Shown here: piece by piece, positions 1 to 9,887 of the stretch
How the letters are laid out: each line of letters begins with the position of its first letter
Numbering within the stretch: the first letter of the stretch is position 1
NCBI RefSeq assembly: GCF_013386765.1
Contig: NZ_JACARE010000017.1
Span: 47,520-111,519 of the forward strand
Direction of reading: 5' to 3'
DNA length: 64,000 nucleotides
Origin: Pseudomonas yamanorum
Lineage (GTDB): Bacteria; Pseudomonadota; Gammaproteobacteria; Pseudomonadales; Pseudomonadaceae
Program-made: the position numbers and the translations under genes
Notes under the pieces: model-generated
Database searches by the model: none
What the model saw: the letters and a program-made list of their open reading frames with translations, nothing else
Told to the model about the DNA's origin: nothing

Positions 1-30
1 GTTGTTTTACAGGTAACACCGCAACGCAAA

Positions 31-135
31 TGTGGGAGCCGGGCTTCTGTGGGAGCCGGGCTTGCCCGCGATGCAGGCACCTCGGTGTGTCAGTTACACC
101 GAGGTGATGCTATCGCAGGCAAGCCAGCTCCCACC
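31..135. repeat. REP/REPIN hairpin with extra half-arm
   Basis: An inverted pair of REP arms (tgtgggagccgggcttgcccgcgat ... atcgcaggcaagccagctccca) encloses a ctcggt/accgag inner stem. A second partial copy of the left arm (tgtgggagccgggcttc) sits immediately before it. It lies downstream of lnt, as expected for Pseudomonas REP elements, which occupy gene ends. Confidence 0.9.
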
Positions 136-136
136 T

Positions 137-1660
137 TCAGACTGTTTTCGACATCCGGCCCGCCAGCAAGGCCCAGCCAAACAGGCCAAGGCACAGGATG
201 ATCAACGGCCACGAGCGCCATTGCAGGTACGGCGTGAGGTTGTGCATCGGCACCACCTCACCGTAGAGAATCCCGCGTTCAAACTGCGGGATCTGCACGG
301 TGATCTGCCCGTACGGGTTGATCAGGCCGGTGACGCCGTTGTTGGTGGCGCGGATCATCCAGCGACCGGCCTCCAGGGCGCGCATCTGGGCCATCTGCAA
401 ATGTTGCAGCGGGCCGATGGAGCGGCCGAACCAGGTGTCATTGCTGATGGTCAGCAACAGGTCGCTGCGGGCCGACAGGCCGGCGGCGAATTCCGGGTAC
501 ACCACTTCATAGCAAATGAACGGCGCAATCTGATAGCCCTTGGCTTGCAGCAGCGCCTGGTCGGCCGGCCCGCGGGCGAAGTCCGACATCGGCAGGTCGA
601 AGAAGGCGATCAGGCCACGCAACATGTCCTGCAACGGCACGTACTCGCCGAACGGCACCAGCTTCTGTTTCAGGTAAGTGCCATCGCCTTCACCCACCAC
701 GGTGATGCCATTGAAAAAGCGCTTGTGGTGGTGCACTTCCTGACGAATCGGCACGCCGGTGATCAGCGCGGTGTGCCGGTCAGCGGCGAACTTGCCCATC
801 ATGGCCAGGTAGCCTTCGACGGATTCCTTGAGTACCGGCACCGCGGTTTCCGGCCATACCAGCAGGTCCACGGGCTTGGAGGTGAAGCTCATGTCACGGT
901 ACAGCGCGAGCTGCGCGTTGAGCTGCTCGGGGTCCCATTTCATGCTTTGTTCGACGTTGCCCTGGACGGCCGCCACGGTCAGCGGTGCGCCGGCGGGGGT
1001 GGTCCAGGCGTGATGCTTGAGTGCCAGGCCGATGGCCCATGGCGCCACCAACAGCAGCAAACCGGCACCGATGAACAGGTTGCGTTTACCCGCCAGCAGG
1101 CGCGGCAGGTTGCAGATCAGCGCGGCGGTCAGCGCCAGGGCAAAGGAAATCAGCCACATGCCACCCAGTGGCGCGAGGCCGGCAAGGGGAGCGTCGAGCT
1201 GGCTGTAACCGGAGTAGAGCCAAGGGAAACCGGTGAGGAACCAGCCGCGAAACGCTTCCTGGCCCACCCACAAGGCCGCGAAGGCCAGGGCGTCGGCCAA
1301 TGGCGCCTCATTGCGCCGCAGCCAGCGCGCCCAGAGCCAGGCAGGCAGGGCAAAGAACCAGGCAATGGCTGCGGTAAACGCCAGCATCAGCATGCCCGCC
1401 AGCAGCACCGAAGCGCCGCCGAAGTGGTGAATGCTGTAGTAGATCCAGCTGGTACCGGCGCCAAACAGGCCGAAACCGAAACACCAGCCACGCCACAAGG
1501 CCTGGCGTGGTGTCAGCTCACGCAATCCCGCATAAAAGAACCCGACCGCCACCAGCGCAAACGGCCAGAGATCGAACGGCGCCAGCGCCAGGGTAGTGAT
1601 GGCGCCGGCCACCACGGCCAGCAGGTTACCGGGCCAGCCGGGTGCAATCATACGGCGCAT
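137..1660 (-). CDS. lnt: Apolipoprotein N-acyltransferase
   Basis: Lnt transfers the third acyl chain to the N-terminal cysteine of lipoproteins in the inner membrane. The 507-residue product has the expected plan: about seven hydrophobic segments in the first 210 residues, then a nitrilase-like domain. The Glu of WPETAVP, the Lys of KQKLVPFGEYVP and the Cys of FICYE match the catalytic triad of the family. The ATG at 1660 lies 8 bases after the corC stop, so it is probably last in a miaB/ybeZ-ybeY-corC-lnt directional block, the conserved gamma-proteobacterial order. Length and motifs are normal. Confidence 0.96.
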   Translation of the reverse strand: MRRMIAPGWPGNLLAVVAGAITTLALAPFDLWPFALVAVGFFYAGLRELTPRQALWRGWCFGFGLFGAGTSWIYYSIHHFGGASVLLAGMLMLAFTAAIAWFFALPAWLWARWLRRNEAPLADALAFAALWVGQEAFRGWFLTGFPWLYSGYSQLDAPLAGLAPLGGMWLISFALALTAALICNLPRLLAGKRNLFIGAGLLLLVAPWAIGLALKHHAWTTPAGAPLTVAAVQGNVEQSMKWDPEQLNAQLALYRDMSFTSKPVDLLVWPETAVPVLKESVEGYLAMMGKFAADRHTALITGVPIRQEVHHHKRFFNGITVVGEGDGTYLKQKLVPFGEYVPLQDMLRGLIAFFDLPMSDFARGPADQALLQAKGYQIAPFICYEVVYPEFAAGLSARSDLLLTISNDTWFGRSIGPLQHLQMAQMRALEAGRWMIRATNNGVTGLINPYGQITVQIPQFERGILYGEVVPMHNLTPYLQWRSWPLIILCLGLFGWALLAGRMSKTV

Positions 1661-1668
1661 GTCAGTCC

Positions 1669-2508
1669 TTAGCGGGCAATAGGTGTCAGGCGAATCAGGT
1701 GGATCCGGCGGCTGTCGGCATTCAGGATGCGAAAGCGATAGGCGCCGATTTCCGTGGTCTCATTCCGCTTGGGCAGATGCCCGAACGCGCTCATTACCAG
1801 GCCGCCGACGGTGTCGAATTCATCGTCGGAGAATTCGCTGTCGAAGAACTCGTTGAAGTTCTCGATCGGCGTCAGGGCCTTGACCAGGAAGTCACCGCTG
1901 GGCAGCGGCTTGATGTAGCTGTCTTCTTCCACGTCATGTTCGTCTTCGATATCGCCGACGATCTGTTCCAGCACGTCTTCGATGGTCACCAGGCCAGCCA
2001 CGCCGCCGTATTCGTCAATCACGATGGCCATGTGATTGTGGTTCGCACGAAATTCGCGCAGCAGCACATTCAGGCGCTTGGATTCGGGGACGAAGGTGGC
2101 AGGACGCAGCAGGTCCTTGATGTTGAAGCTGTCGCCGTTCTCCTTGAGGATCAGCGGCAGCAGGTCCTTGGCCAACAGGACGCCCATGACGTCGTCATGG
2201 CTTTCGCCGATCACCGGGTAGCGCGAGTGCGCCGAGTCGATCACGGCCGGGAGGAATTCCCGTGGGGTCTGGGTCGCCTTGATGCTGACCATTTGCGAGC
2301 GCGGAACCATGATGTCCCGTACTTGCAGGTCAGCCACCTGGATGGCGCCTTCGACGATGGCCAGCGCTTCGCTGTCCAGCAACTTGTTCTGGTGTGCCTC
2401 GCGCAGCAGCTCCAGCAGCTCCTGGCGGTTTTTCGGCTCGTGGGCAAAGGCCTGGGTGAGTTTCCCCAGCCATGACTTTTGCCCGTTGCTCGATCGGTCT
2501 TCGCTCAT
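1669..2508 (-). CDS. corC: CorC/HlyC-type CBS-domain protein
   Basis: The 279-residue cytoplasmic protein has two CBS repeats (about residues 65-190, with RDIMVPRSQM and IDEYGGVAGLVT) and a C-terminal CorC/HlyC domain (about 200-279). Unlike long hemolysin-C relatives it lacks the N-terminal membrane domain, which is the short CorC form. CorC is linked to Mg2+/Co2+ efflux, but the mechanism of the short form is unclear. The gene sits between ybeY and lnt, the standard position, 27 bases from ybeY. Confidence 0.92.
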   Translation of the reverse strand: MSEDRSSNGQKSWLGKLTQAFAHEPKNRQELLELLREAHQNKLLDSEALAIVEGAIQVADLQVRDIMVPRSQMVSIKATQTPREFLPAVIDSAHSRYPVIGESHDDVMGVLLAKDLLPLILKENGDSFNIKDLLRPATFVPESKRLNVLLREFRANHNHMAIVIDEYGGVAGLVTIEDVLEQIVGDIEDEHDVEEDSYIKPLPSGDFLVKALTPIENFNEFFDSEFSDDEFDTVGGLVMSAFGHLPKRNETTEIGAYRFRILNADSRRIHLIRLTPIAR

Positions 2509-2535
2509 AGCGATTACTCTAAATCCTTTATTGTT

Positions 2536-3009
2536 TCAGTTAGGTGTAGTTGCAATTTCGTCGTCTGCATATGGGTCACGATGACCCAATTCTGCAAGCA
2601 ACGTTCGTTCCAGTGCTTCCATTTCTTCGGCTTCGTCATCGTCTATATGGTCGTAACCCAAGAGATGCAAGCAGCCGTGGATGACCAGGTGGGCCCAATG
2701 GGCCTCAAGTTCCTTGCCTTGTTCCTTGGCTTCGCGCTCAACCACCTCGACGCAGATCACCAGGTCGCCCAGCAATGGGATATCCAGTAACTCATCGGGT
2801 ACGTCGGCGGGAAACGACAGCACGTTGGTCGCGTAGTCTTTTTGTCGCCAGGTGTGATTCAGCTCACGGCCTTCGGGTTCGTCCACCAGACGAATGGTCA
2901 GTTCCGAGTCGGCTGTGCGCTGGCGCAGGGCCAGGGTGCACCATTGGCGGAACTGCTCTTCGCTGGGGGCGGGCGCATCGGTGGCCAGCTGCAGGTCAAG
3001 CTCAAGCAT
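2536..3009 (-). CDS. ybeY: Endoribonuclease YbeY (rRNA maturation)
   Basis: YbeY is a single-domain metallo-RNase for 16S rRNA 3'-end maturation and ribosome quality control. The zinc site is visible as [11 protein letters not shown] (H-x3-H-x5-H). The open frame extends further upstream, but the start MLELDLQLA at 3009 gives a 157-residue product of family length and overlaps the ybeZ end by 8 bases, consistent with translational coupling. The upstream alternative at 3072 would lie inside ybeZ and adds a non-conserved Ser/Thr-rich leader. Confidence 0.93.
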   Translation of the reverse strand: MLELDLQLATDAPAPSEEQFRQWCTLALRQRTADSELTIRLVDEPEGRELNHTWRQKDYATNVLSFPADVPDELLDIPLLGDLVICVEVVEREAKEQGKELEAHWAHLVIHGCLHLLGYDHIDDDEAEEMEALERTLLAELGHRDPYADDEIATTPN

Positions 3010-4003
3010 CGCGGCGAGTGTCCTTGGCCGGTTGGTCGTCGCGGTGTTCGAAGCGCTCGTAGGCTTCGACAATGCGCTGCACCAGCGGGTGACGTACCAC
3101 GTCTTTGGGCATGAAGTGGGTGAAGCTGATCCCCGGCACGTCCTTGAGCACGTCGATCACCTGGGCCAGGCCCGACTTGGTGCCTTTGGGCAGGTCGACC
3201 TGGGTGACGTCGCCGGTGATCACGGCTGTGGAGCCGAAGCCGATCCGGGTCAGGAACATTTTCATCTGTTCGACGGTGGTGTTCTGGCTTTCGTCGAGGA
3301 TGATGAAGCTGTTATTCAGCGTACGGCCGCGCATGTAGGCCAGCGGGGCGATCTCGATCACCTGGCGCTCGATCAGCTTGGCCACGTATTCGAAGCCGAG
3401 CATCTCGTAGAGCGCGTCGTAGAGAGGGCGCAGGTACGGGTCGATCTTCTGGGCCAGGTCGCCGGGCAAAAAGCCCAGTTTCTCGCCAGCTTCCACCGCC
3501 GGACGCACCAGCAGGATGCGTCGCACCTGCTCGCGCTCCAGGGCGTCGACCGCACAGGCCACGGCCAGGTAGGTCTTGCCGGTACCGGCAGGGCCGATGC
3601 CGAAGTTGATGTCGTTGCCCAGAATCTCTTTGACGTAGCGCTGCTGATTCAGGCCGCGGGGCCGAATCATGCCTTTCTTGGTGCGCAGGGCCACGCTGGC
3701 TTCGGCCACCGGGTTGTTCGCCAAGTCTTGCACCGCAGATTCCTGCAGGTACAGGTGCACCGTTTCCGGCGACAGCTCGCTACCTTTGGTTTCCCGGTAG
3801 AGGCGGCGCAGAAGGTTTTCTGCCGAGGTGGTGTGTTGGGGTTCACCAATGAGCTCGAACTGATTGCCGCGGTTGCGGATCTCGATGCTCAGGCGTTGTT
3901 CGATCAGGCGCAGGTGCTCGTCGAACTGTCCGCACAGATTGGCGAAACGGCGAGCCTCAAAGGGCTCGAGGAGAAAACGATGTGGTTCTATGGGTGCGTT
4001 CAA
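3002..4003 (-). CDS. ybeZ: PhoH-like ATPase YbeZ
   Basis: This is a PhoH-family P-loop NTPase, the usual partner of YbeY. Walker A is GPAGTGKT and the Walker B region is FIILDESQN, with an N-terminal KH-like part. I place the start at the TTG at 4003, giving the product (M)NAPIEPHRF... of 333 residues. The ATG farther upstream at 4159 would translate a REP element (SQASQLPHW is REP-encoded), so it cannot be real. The gene overlaps ybeY by 8 bases. Confidence 0.92.
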   Translation of the reverse strand: MNAPIEPHRFLLEPFEARRFANLCGQFDEHLRLIEQRLSIEIRNRGNQFELIGEPQHTTSAENLLRRLYRETKGSELSPETVHLYLQESAVQDLANNPVAEASVALRTKKGMIRPRGLNQQRYVKEILGNDINFGIGPAGTGKTYLAVACAVDALEREQVRRILLVRPAVEAGEKLGFLPGDLAQKIDPYLRPLYDALYEMLGFEYVAKLIERQVIEIAPLAYMRGRTLNNSFIILDESQNTTVEQMKMFLTRIGFGSTAVITGDVTQVDLPKGTKSGLAQVIDVLKDVPGISFTHFMPKDVVRHPLVQRIVEAYERFEHRDDQPAKDTRRDA

Positions 4004-4118
4004 GGTCGCTTTTAGCCGCCCTGGGGCAATTAAGATGAAATCAAGGATAACGCCAGCAGGCGGTGTGCGAAAGCACTTATATAGCCCGGACCCGCTCTCA
4101 AGAACAAACGCGATCCAG

Positions 4119-4208
4119 TGTGGGAGCTGGCTTGCCTGCGATGAGGCCGGCACGTCCAAAAGAGAGGCTGCCTGTTATATCGCTATCGCAGGCAAGCCAG
4201 CTCCCACA
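4119..4208. repeat. REP/REPIN hairpin
   Basis: The two arms tgtgggagctggcttgcctgcgat and atcgcaggcaagccagctcccaca face each other around a spacer of about 40 bases. It lies between the miaB stop (4241) and the ybeZ start (4003), so it may separate the miaB transcript from the ybeZ promoter. Confidence 0.9.
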
Positions 4209-4240
4209 TTTGATCTTCATTTGCCTTGAAAGCCGGGCTC

Positions 4241-5569
4241 TCAGTTAACCAGCGAGCCGCGCAGCGAGTGCGGTTGCGCCGCGTCGATATACACGTCGGC
4301 GAACTGCCCGATCAGCGTCGGATTATCGCAGCGGAAGTTGACGATCCGGTTGTTTTCGGTGCGGCCCTGCAATTCGCCAGGGTCCTTTTTCGAGTAGTCG
4401 GTGACCAGGATGCGCTGGGTCGAACCCACCATCTGTCGGCTGATCTCGAAACCCTGCTGGTTGAGGCGGTGTTGCAGGGCGTTCAAGCGTTCCTTCTTCA
4501 ACGCTTCCGGGGTTTCGTCGAGCAGGTCGGCCGCCGGGGTGCCCGGGCGCTGGCTGTAGACGAAGGAGTAGGAGAAGTCGAAACCGACGTCTTCAATCAG
4601 CTTCATGGTCTGCTGGAAATCTTTCTCGGTCTCGCCCGGGAAGCCGACGATAAAGTCCGAACTGATGCAAATCCCCGGCACTGCCGCACGCAATTTTCGC
4701 AGTTTGGATTTGTATTCCAGGGCCGTGTGGTTGCGCTTCATGGCCGAGAGGATGCGGTCGGAGCCCGACTGCACCGGCAAGTGCAGGTGTTTGACCAGCT
4801 CCGGCACTTCGGCGTGGGCCTGGATCAGGCTGTCGGAGAATTCCAGTGGGTGCGAGGTGGTGTAGCGAATCCGCTCGATCCCGTCGACGGCGGCCACCAC
4901 GCGGATCAACTCGGCGAGGTCCGCCAGGCGCCCGTCGTGGGTCTGGCCGCGATAGCCGTTGACGTTCTGCCCCAGCAGGGTCACTTCACGCACGCCGTTC
5001 TCGGCCAGGTGAATGATCTCCGCCAGCACGTCATCGAACGGGCGGCTGACTTCTTCGCCGCGGGTGTACGGCACCACGCAGAAGGTGCAGTACTTGCTGC
5101 AACCTTCCATCACCGACACATACGCGCTCGGGCCGTCGATGCGCGGCTCGGGCAGGTGGTCGAATTTTTCGATTTCCGGGAATGAGACGTCGACCTGCGG
5201 CAGCTTGGTGATGCGGGCGGCGTCGATCATTTCCGGCAGGCGGTGCAGGGTTTGCGGGCCGAAGACCACATCCACATAGGGCGCGCGGTCGCGAATCGCG
5301 GCGCCTTCCTGGCTGGCCACGCAACCGCCGACGGCGATCACCATGTCCGGGTTGGCCAGCTTCAGTTCGCGCCAGCGGCCCAGCTGCGAGTAGACCCGGT
5401 CCTGGGCCCGCTCGCGGATCGAGCAGGTATTGAGCAGGATCACGTCGGCATCTTCAGCGCGGGCGGTGACTTCCAGGGCCTGATGTTCACCCAGCAGATC
5501 GACCATGCGCGAGCTGTCGTACTCGTTCATCTGGCAACCGTGGGTTTCGATGTAAAGCTTCTTGGCCAT
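4241..5569 (-). CDS. miaB: tRNA-2-methylthio-N6-dimethylallyladenosine synthase MiaB
   Basis: MiaB is a radical-SAM methylthiotransferase that thiomethylates i6A37 of tRNAs reading UNN codons. The 442-residue product shows the UPF0004 domain ([12 protein letters not shown]), the radical-SAM triad CSKYCTFC and a C-terminal TRAM domain. I chose the start MAKKLYIE at 5569 over the ATG four codons earlier because it begins the conserved fold. A TATAAT -10 on this strand lies just upstream. Confidence 0.97.
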   Translation of the reverse strand: MAKKLYIETHGCQMNEYDSSRMVDLLGEHQALEVTARAEDADVILLNTCSIRERAQDRVYSQLGRWRELKLANPDMVIAVGGCVASQEGAAIRDRAPYVDVVFGPQTLHRLPEMIDAARITKLPQVDVSFPEIEKFDHLPEPRIDGPSAYVSVMEGCSKYCTFCVVPYTRGEEVSRPFDDVLAEIIHLAENGVREVTLLGQNVNGYRGQTHDGRLADLAELIRVVAAVDGIERIRYTTSHPLEFSDSLIQAHAEVPELVKHLHLPVQSGSDRILSAMKRNHTALEYKSKLRKLRAAVPGICISSDFIVGFPGETEKDFQQTMKLIEDVGFDFSYSFVYSQRPGTPAADLLDETPEALKKERLNALQHRLNQQGFEISRQMVGSTQRILVTDYSKKDPGELQGRTENNRIVNFRCDNPTLIGQFADVYIDAAQPHSLRGSLVN

Positions 5570-5601
5570 GGGGATCGTCAACTGGTGGTAAAGAACCGCG
5601 C

Positions 5602-5607
5602 ATTATA
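5602..5607 (-). promoter_or_regulatory. Candidate miaB -10 element
   Basis: Minus-strand TATAAT, a perfect sigma-70 -10 hexamer, 33 bases before the miaB start. The -35 (TAGGAA, spacing 17) is weak. Confidence 0.5.
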
Positions 5608-5650
5608 GGGGGCATGCCGATAGGTTCCTAGCACTGTGCATCGGGTGCCA

Positions 5651-5659
5651 TGCTATAGT
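5651..5659 (+). promoter_or_regulatory. Candidate extended -10 promoter of the DUF1820 gene
   Basis: TGCTATAGT fits an extended -10 (TGn-TATAaT type). It lies 42 bases before the DUF1820 start and is divergent from the miaB promoter; no convincing -35 is visible. Confidence 0.45.
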
Positions 5660-5701
5660 TCGCGCCCTCTTTTATATCCCCCGATGTGTTACCCGCCCAC
5701 C

Positions 5702-6028
5702 ATGACCAAACGTGAAGCTCCAATCTACAAGGTGATTTTCCTTAACCAGGGCCAGGTGTTCGAAATGTACGCCAAGCAGATCTATCAAAGTGATCTGTGG
5801 GGCTTCCTGGAAGTGGAAGAGTTCGTCTTTGGCGAGCGCACACAGTTGGTCGTCGACCCGGGCGAGGAAAAACTCAAGGCTCAGTTCGAAGGCGTGGTGC
5901 GCAGTTTTGTGCCGATGCATTCGATCGTGCGCATCGACGAAGTCGAGCGCCTGGGCACGCCGAAAATCAGCGAAGCCCGTGGCATGAGCAATGTCATGCC
6001 GTTTCCGATGCCGATGCCAGAGAAGTAA
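5702..6028 (+). CDS. DUF1820 family protein
   Basis: This is a 108-residue soluble protein of the DUF1820 family, found next to miaB in pseudomonads; its function is unknown. It begins MTKREAPIYKVIFLNQG and ends with a Met/Pro-rich tail (MPFPMPMPEK). The ATG at 5702 is chosen because residues encoded upstream are not family-like and the promoter-like -10 lies 42 bases before it. There are no membrane segments or catalytic motifs that I recognise. Confidence 0.85.
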   Translation: MTKREAPIYKVIFLNQGQVFEMYAKQIYQSDLWGFLEVEEFVFGERTQLVVDPGEEKLKAQFEGVVRSFVPMHSIVRIDEVERLGTPKISEARGMSNVMPFPMPMPEK

Positions 6029-6039
6029 GACAGTTGAAG

Positions 6040-6062
6040 GCTCCCATGCCTGGCACGGGAGC
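6040..6062. terminator. Stem-loop between convergent genes
   Basis: gctccc-a-tgcc-t-ggca-c-gggagc forms a 10-11 bp stem in the 40-base gap between the DUF1820 gene and the convergent Sel1 gene. There is no T-run on either side, so intrinsic termination would be weak. Confidence 0.45.
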
Positions 6063-6068
6063 AGTCAG

Positions 6069-6635
6069 TCAGCGTGAAGGATCAGGCAGTGGCGAGAATG
6101 GCGAGCTGCCATCTGCGCTCTGCAGTTCCTGCAGGTAGTTGCGGAAAATCTGCCCCAGTACCTGGGTCGCCACTTCCAGTTCGTCCCGCTGCATGTGTTC
6201 GGCCACTTCATCGGCCGTGTCCAGCGCATCTTCAGCGCCATTGACCGCCGCCATTTTCAGCACGATGTACGCCTGAACGTTATTGGCCGGTACGCCTTCG
6301 CCATGGAAAAACATGGTGCCCAGCTGGAATTGCGCCTGGGCATGGCCCTGCAACGAGGCTTTCTCGAAGTAGCTCAAGGCCTTGTTGAGGTCGCGTGCGG
6401 GATTTTTACTGTCGTAGAAGTACTCGCCCAACTCGTATTGCGCCTGCGCATCCCCGCCGTCGGCCTGTTTCTGGCACGCGCTCAGGGCTTCGGCCTGGCT
6501 TTCTGGCTGGGTATTGAGGGTGCAACGACCCATCGCTGGGATTAACAACGAGTTGCCGCCTGCCTGGGCAAACGCCAGCAGCGGCTGAAGGAGCAACAGG
6601 CAGCCCAGAACCAGGGTGCGGCCGGTGCGTTTCAT
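6069..6635 (-). CDS. Exported Sel1-repeat (TPR-like) protein
   Basis: The 188-residue product starts at 6635 with a clear signal peptide (MKRTGRTLVLGCLLLLQPLLAFAQA, shown in part), followed by Sel1-type repeats with AQAQYELGEYFYD and AQAQFQLGTMFFHGEGV. Such short periplasmic Sel1 proteins are protein-interaction scaffolds. No specific partner can be inferred from the neighbours. The longer upstream frame lacks a signal peptide. Confidence 0.8.
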   Translation of the reverse strand: MKRTGRTLVLGCLLLLQPLLAFAQAGGNSLLIPAMGRCTLNTQPESQAEALSACQKQADGGDAQAQYELGEYFYDSKNPARDLNKALSYFEKASLQGHAQAQFQLGTMFFHGEGVPANNVQAYIVLKMAAVNGAEDALDTADEVAEHMQRDELEVATQVLGQIFRNYLQELQSADGSSPFSPLPDPSR

Positions 6636-6818
6636 GGGAATCGACTTACCTCTGACGGGGCGCGGGACCCACGGGGGGATCCAATAAGCGCGCATTATGA
6701 AATAAGCAGGCACCTGCTTACAAAGTCTTTACTCGTTTTTCTGCTGCGTGGGCAAGTTATCTGCCGGATTGCAGGTAAATTCTCGAAAAAAGACGGAAAT
6801 GTCTGTAAGCAAAGTAGC

Positions 6819-6853
6819 AAATCTGACGCCGCCAGTGGCAACGTCAGATTTTT
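6819..6853. terminator. Bidirectional terminator downstream of hemL
   Basis: aaatctgacg ... cgtcagattt is a perfect 10-bp inverted repeat with a short inner gcc/ggc pairing and a T-run on the plus side. It sits 8 bases past the hemL stop and upstream of the Sel1 gene. Confidence 0.7.
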
Positions 6854-6860
6854 GAGACGC

Positions 6861-8144
6861 TTATTTCAAGGCAGCGAAGGCGCGTTCAGCGGCATCGAGG
6901 GTCAGTTTCAGCTCGGCATCACCATGGGCGATCGAGGTAAAACCGGCTTCAAAGGCGCTCGGTGCCAGGTACACGCCACCTTCCAGCATCAGATGGAAGA
7001 AGCGCTTGAACAGATCGGCATCGCTGCCCATCACGTCGTCGAAAGTGACGATGTCATCGGCGCCACTGAAGTACAGGCCGAACATGCCGCCCGCCTGGGT
7101 GGTCACGAACGGAATGCCGGCGGCATCGGCGCGCTGTTGCAGGCCGTCCAGCAGGCGGGTGGTGTAGTCGGTCAGCTCGGCGTGGAAGCCTGGGCGGCTG
7201 ATCAGGCGCAGGGTGGTCAGGCCGGCGGCCATGGCCAGCGGGTTACCCGACAGGGTGCCTGCCTGGTACACCGGGCCCAGCGGCGCGATGTGCTGCATGA
7301 TTTCGCGCTTGCCGCCGAAGCAGCCCACAGGCATGCCACCACCGATGATCTTGCCGAAGGTGCTCAGGTCTGGCGTCACGCCGTAGTAAGCCTGGGCGCC
7401 GCCGAGGGCAACGCGGAAACCGGTCATCACTTCATCAAAAATCAGCACCACGCCGTGCTTGTCGCACTGTTCGCGCAGGCCTTCCAGAAAGCCCGGTGCA
7501 GGCGGCACGCAGTTCATGTTGCCGGCCACCGGCTCGACGATGATGCAGGCCACTTCCTGGCCGACTTCGCTGAGCATCTGCTCCACCGCACCGATATCGT
7601 TGAACGGCAGGGTCAGGGTGTGTTTGGCAAACGCAGCCGGCACACCGGCAGAGCTCGGTACGCCCTGGGTCAGCGCGCCGGAACCGGCCTTGACCAGCAG
7701 GCTGTCGGAGTGGCCGTGGTAGCAGCCTTCGAATTTGATGATGCTGTCACGGCCGGTGAAACCACGGGCCAGGCGAATCGCACTCATGGTGGCTTCAGTG
7801 CCGGAGCTGACCATCCGCACCATCTCCATGGACGGCACGATGGCGCACACCAGGTCCGCCATCTCGGTTTCCATGGCGGTCGGTGCGCCATAGGACAGGC
7901 CGTGTTGCAGCTGCTGGCGCACCGCATCCAGCACGTCCGGATGGCTGTGGCCGAGGATCATCGGGCCCCACGAACCCACGTAGTCGACGTAGCGCTTGTC
8001 ATCTTCGTCGGTGACGTAGGCGCCTTCGGCATGCTTGAAGAACAGTGGTGTGCCGCCAACGCTCTTGAACGCTCGCACGGGGGAGTTCACACCGCCGGGG
8101 ATGTGTTTCTGGGCATTGGCAAACAGGGTTTCGGAACGGGACAT
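6861..8144 (-). CDS. hemL: Glutamate-1-semialdehyde 2,1-aminomutase
   Basis: HemL is a PLP-dependent class III aminotransferase converting glutamate-1-semialdehyde to 5-aminolevulinate in the C5 haem pathway. The 427-residue product carries the PLP lysine in [14 protein letters not shown] and the conserved DEVMTGFR and GNPLAMAAG segments. The start [12 protein letters not shown] at 8144 is family-typical. It follows thiE by 17 bases, so thiD-thiE-hemL is probably one transcript, the usual Pseudomonas arrangement. Confidence 0.97.
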   Translation of the reverse strand: MSRSETLFANAQKHIPGGVNSPVRAFKSVGGTPLFFKHAEGAYVTDEDDKRYVDYVGSWGPMILGHSHPDVLDAVRQQLQHGLSYGAPTAMETEMADLVCAIVPSMEMVRMVSSGTEATMSAIRLARGFTGRDSIIKFEGCYHGHSDSLLVKAGSGALTQGVPSSAGVPAAFAKHTLTLPFNDIGAVEQMLSEVGQEVACIIVEPVAGNMNCVPPAPGFLEGLREQCDKHGVVLIFDEVMTGFRVALGGAQAYYGVTPDLSTFGKIIGGGMPVGCFGGKREIMQHIAPLGPVYQAGTLSGNPLAMAAGLTTLRLISRPGFHAELTDYTTRLLDGLQQRADAAGIPFVTTQAGGMFGLYFSGADDIVTFDDVMGSDADLFKRFFHLMLEGGVYLAPSAFEAGFTSIAHGDAELKLTLDAAERAFAALK

Positions 8145-8161
8145 GATCGTGTTCTCTGAAT

Positions 8162-8785
8162 TCAAGATTTTAGAAGATCGTTGAAAGCGCGGGCGCGGCG
8201 CGTGACTTCCTGGGTGCTGTCGGCACCAAACAGGCCGTGGACCACTGCCAGCAAGTCGGCACCATGGGCCACCAACGGCTCGGCGTTTTCCAGGGTGATG
8301 CCGCCAATCACGCAGATCGGCAGGTGCAACCGCGCGCGGGCCTGGGCCAGCAGTTCAACGGTGGCCGCCGGCGCGCCGGGCTTGGTATTGGAATTGAAGA
8401 AGCGGCCGAAGGCGACGTAACTGGCCCCTTCGCGCGCGGCCTGCTCGGCCAGTTCGATCTGGCTGTGGCAGGTGGAGCCGATAATTGCCTTGGAGCCCAA
8501 CAAGGCGCGGGCCGGGGTCAGCGGGCCGTCGGTCTGGCCCAGGTGCACGCCGACGCCGAGGCGCGCGGCCAGTTCGGCATCATCGTTGATGATCAGTTGC
8601 GTCTTGTAGCGCGAGCACAGCTCCCGCAGTTTTTCGGCTTCCCGCAGGCGGCGTGCTTCGTCGCTGCTTTTGTCGCGGTATTGCAGCAGGGTCACGCCAC
8701 CGTCCAACGCCGCTTCGACGTAGGCCAGGAACTTGCCGGCCAACAGTTGGCTGTCGGTAATGGCATAAAGGCCACGTAGTTTCAT
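8162..8785 (-). CDS. thiE: Thiamine-phosphate synthase
   Basis: ThiE joins HMP-pyrophosphate with the thiazole phosphate to make thiamine monophosphate. The 207-residue TIM-barrel protein has family segments [24 protein letters not shown] and FGRFFNS-T. It is 18 bases downstream of thiD, consistent with joint expression of the two HMP-branch enzymes. Confidence 0.95.
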   Translation of the reverse strand: MKLRGLYAITDSQLLAGKFLAYVEAALDGGVTLLQYRDKSSDEARRLREAEKLRELCSRYKTQLIINDDAELAARLGVGVHLGQTDGPLTPARALLGSKAIIGSTCHSQIELAEQAAREGASYVAFGRFFNSNTKPGAPAATVELLAQARARLHLPICVIGGITLENAEPLVAHGADLLAVVHGLFGADSTQEVTRRARAFNDLLKS

Positions 8786-8803
8786 CGGGCAGGCCTCTTG
8801 TTG

Positions 8804-9601
8804 TTACGAGCAGAAATCCAACGGCAGACGACGAGGCACGAATTGCCCCTGGCCGAGTTGTTCAGCGTCACGCAGGGTGCGCCAAGTGTAGTTGAGGGCC
8901 GATTGCACGGCGCTGACCAAACCTTCGCCCTGTGCCAGCCGACCGGCCAGCGCGCTGGCCAGGGTGCAGCCGGAACCGTGATAACTGCCGGGCAGGCGCT
9001 GGCAGGTGAAGGTCTGGTGCGTGCCGTCGCGGCTGTAGAGGCGGTTGTGCACTTCGTGCTCGTCGCCATGGCCGCCGGTGATCAGCAGGTGCTTGATGAA
9101 GGGCAGTAACTTCGCGGCGCATTCGTCCGCCGTGCCTTCGGGCAGTTCAGCGAGGATGCGCGCTTCGGGCAGGTTCGGCGTGGCAATCAGCGACAGTGGC
9201 AACAGCCGTTCGCGCATCGCATAGCCAACCTCATCCTTGCCCAGGCTGCCGCCACCACCGGCGCGCAGCACCGGGTCGCAGACCACCGGCAAATGCGGGT
9301 GCGCCTTGAGCAATTCGACCACGGTGTCGACCATTTCCAGGGAACCGAGCATGCCCAGTTTCACTGCGGCCACTTCGGAGTCGCCGAGCACGGCGTTGGC
9401 CTGGGCCAGCACCCACTCACGGTCCAGCACGCGGAAATCGCTGACGTTGACCGTGTTCTGCACGGTCAGCGCGGTGACGGCCGGGGCCGCATGACAACCC
9501 TGGGCGAGCAGGGCTTCGATATCTGCCTGCAAGCCGGCGCCACCACTGGGATCATGGCCGGAGAGACAGAGGACAACGGGGCGAGAGCTGTAGATATTCA
9601 T
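8804..9601 (-). CDS. thiD: Hydroxymethylpyrimidine/phosphomethylpyrimidine kinase
   Basis: ThiD phosphorylates HMP and HMP-P. The 265-residue ribokinase-fold protein shows SGHDPSGGAGLQAD at the N-terminus, VCDPVL in the middle and the anion-hole motif GSGCTLASALA near the C-terminus. The start MNIYSSRPVV at 9601 is preferred over one seven codons upstream. It is first in thiD-thiE-hemL. No THI-box (TPP riboswitch) was recognised upstream. Confidence 0.95.
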   Translation of the reverse strand: MNIYSSRPVVLCLSGHDPSGGAGLQADIEALLAQGCHAAPAVTALTVQNTVNVSDFRVLDREWVLAQANAVLGDSEVAAVKLGMLGSLEMVDTVVELLKAHPHLPVVCDPVLRAGGGGSLGKDEVGYAMRERLLPLSLIATPNLPEARILAELPEGTADECAAKLLPFIKHLLITGGHGDEHEVHNRLYSRDGTHQTFTCQRLPGSYHGSGCTLASALAGRLAQGEGLVSAVQSALNYTWRTLRDAEQLGQGQFVPRRLPLDFCS

Positions 9602-9718
9602 GGTGCGCGAGCTTACCACCAAACGCTTTTTGGGTGGCTGTCGGGCGATGGTTGAATTTTTAGTGGATAAGTATGGCGAAATGGCTGTTTGCTATCATCG
9701 TGAAATACAGGTCAAATG

Positions 9719-9796
9719 CCCTGTAATGCCCGCTCTAGAGCCTTTCAAAAAATCATTTGAATAGTGTCTTTTGGCCTGTAATGGCTATGCTAGAGT
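9719..9796. promoter_or_regulatory. Spaced direct repeat in the thiD/kinase divergent region
   Basis: CCTGTAATG followed 15 bases later by CTAGAG occurs twice, at 9720-9740 and 9775-9795, with identical internal spacing and a 55-base offset. The 286-base gap between thiD and the kinase gene holds both promoters; this pair looks like a tandem regulator site. No other feature was recognised in the gap. Confidence 0.4.
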
Positions 9797-9887
9797 GGAT
9801 TGAAACCAATAACTGTATCGCCGGTATACGTCTGCTCAAAAGGAATGGAGGCTTTTGACATAACCGGACAGGTCACGCTGGGGCTCT

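Noticed and set aside
32..1672. A 546-codon plus-strand open frame over lnt
   Set aside because: It begins inside a REP element and mirrors lnt; no recognisable domain.
9771..9791. Sigma-54 promoter upstream of the hybrid kinase
   Set aside because: The GG is present but GC is not at the required 10-base spacing.
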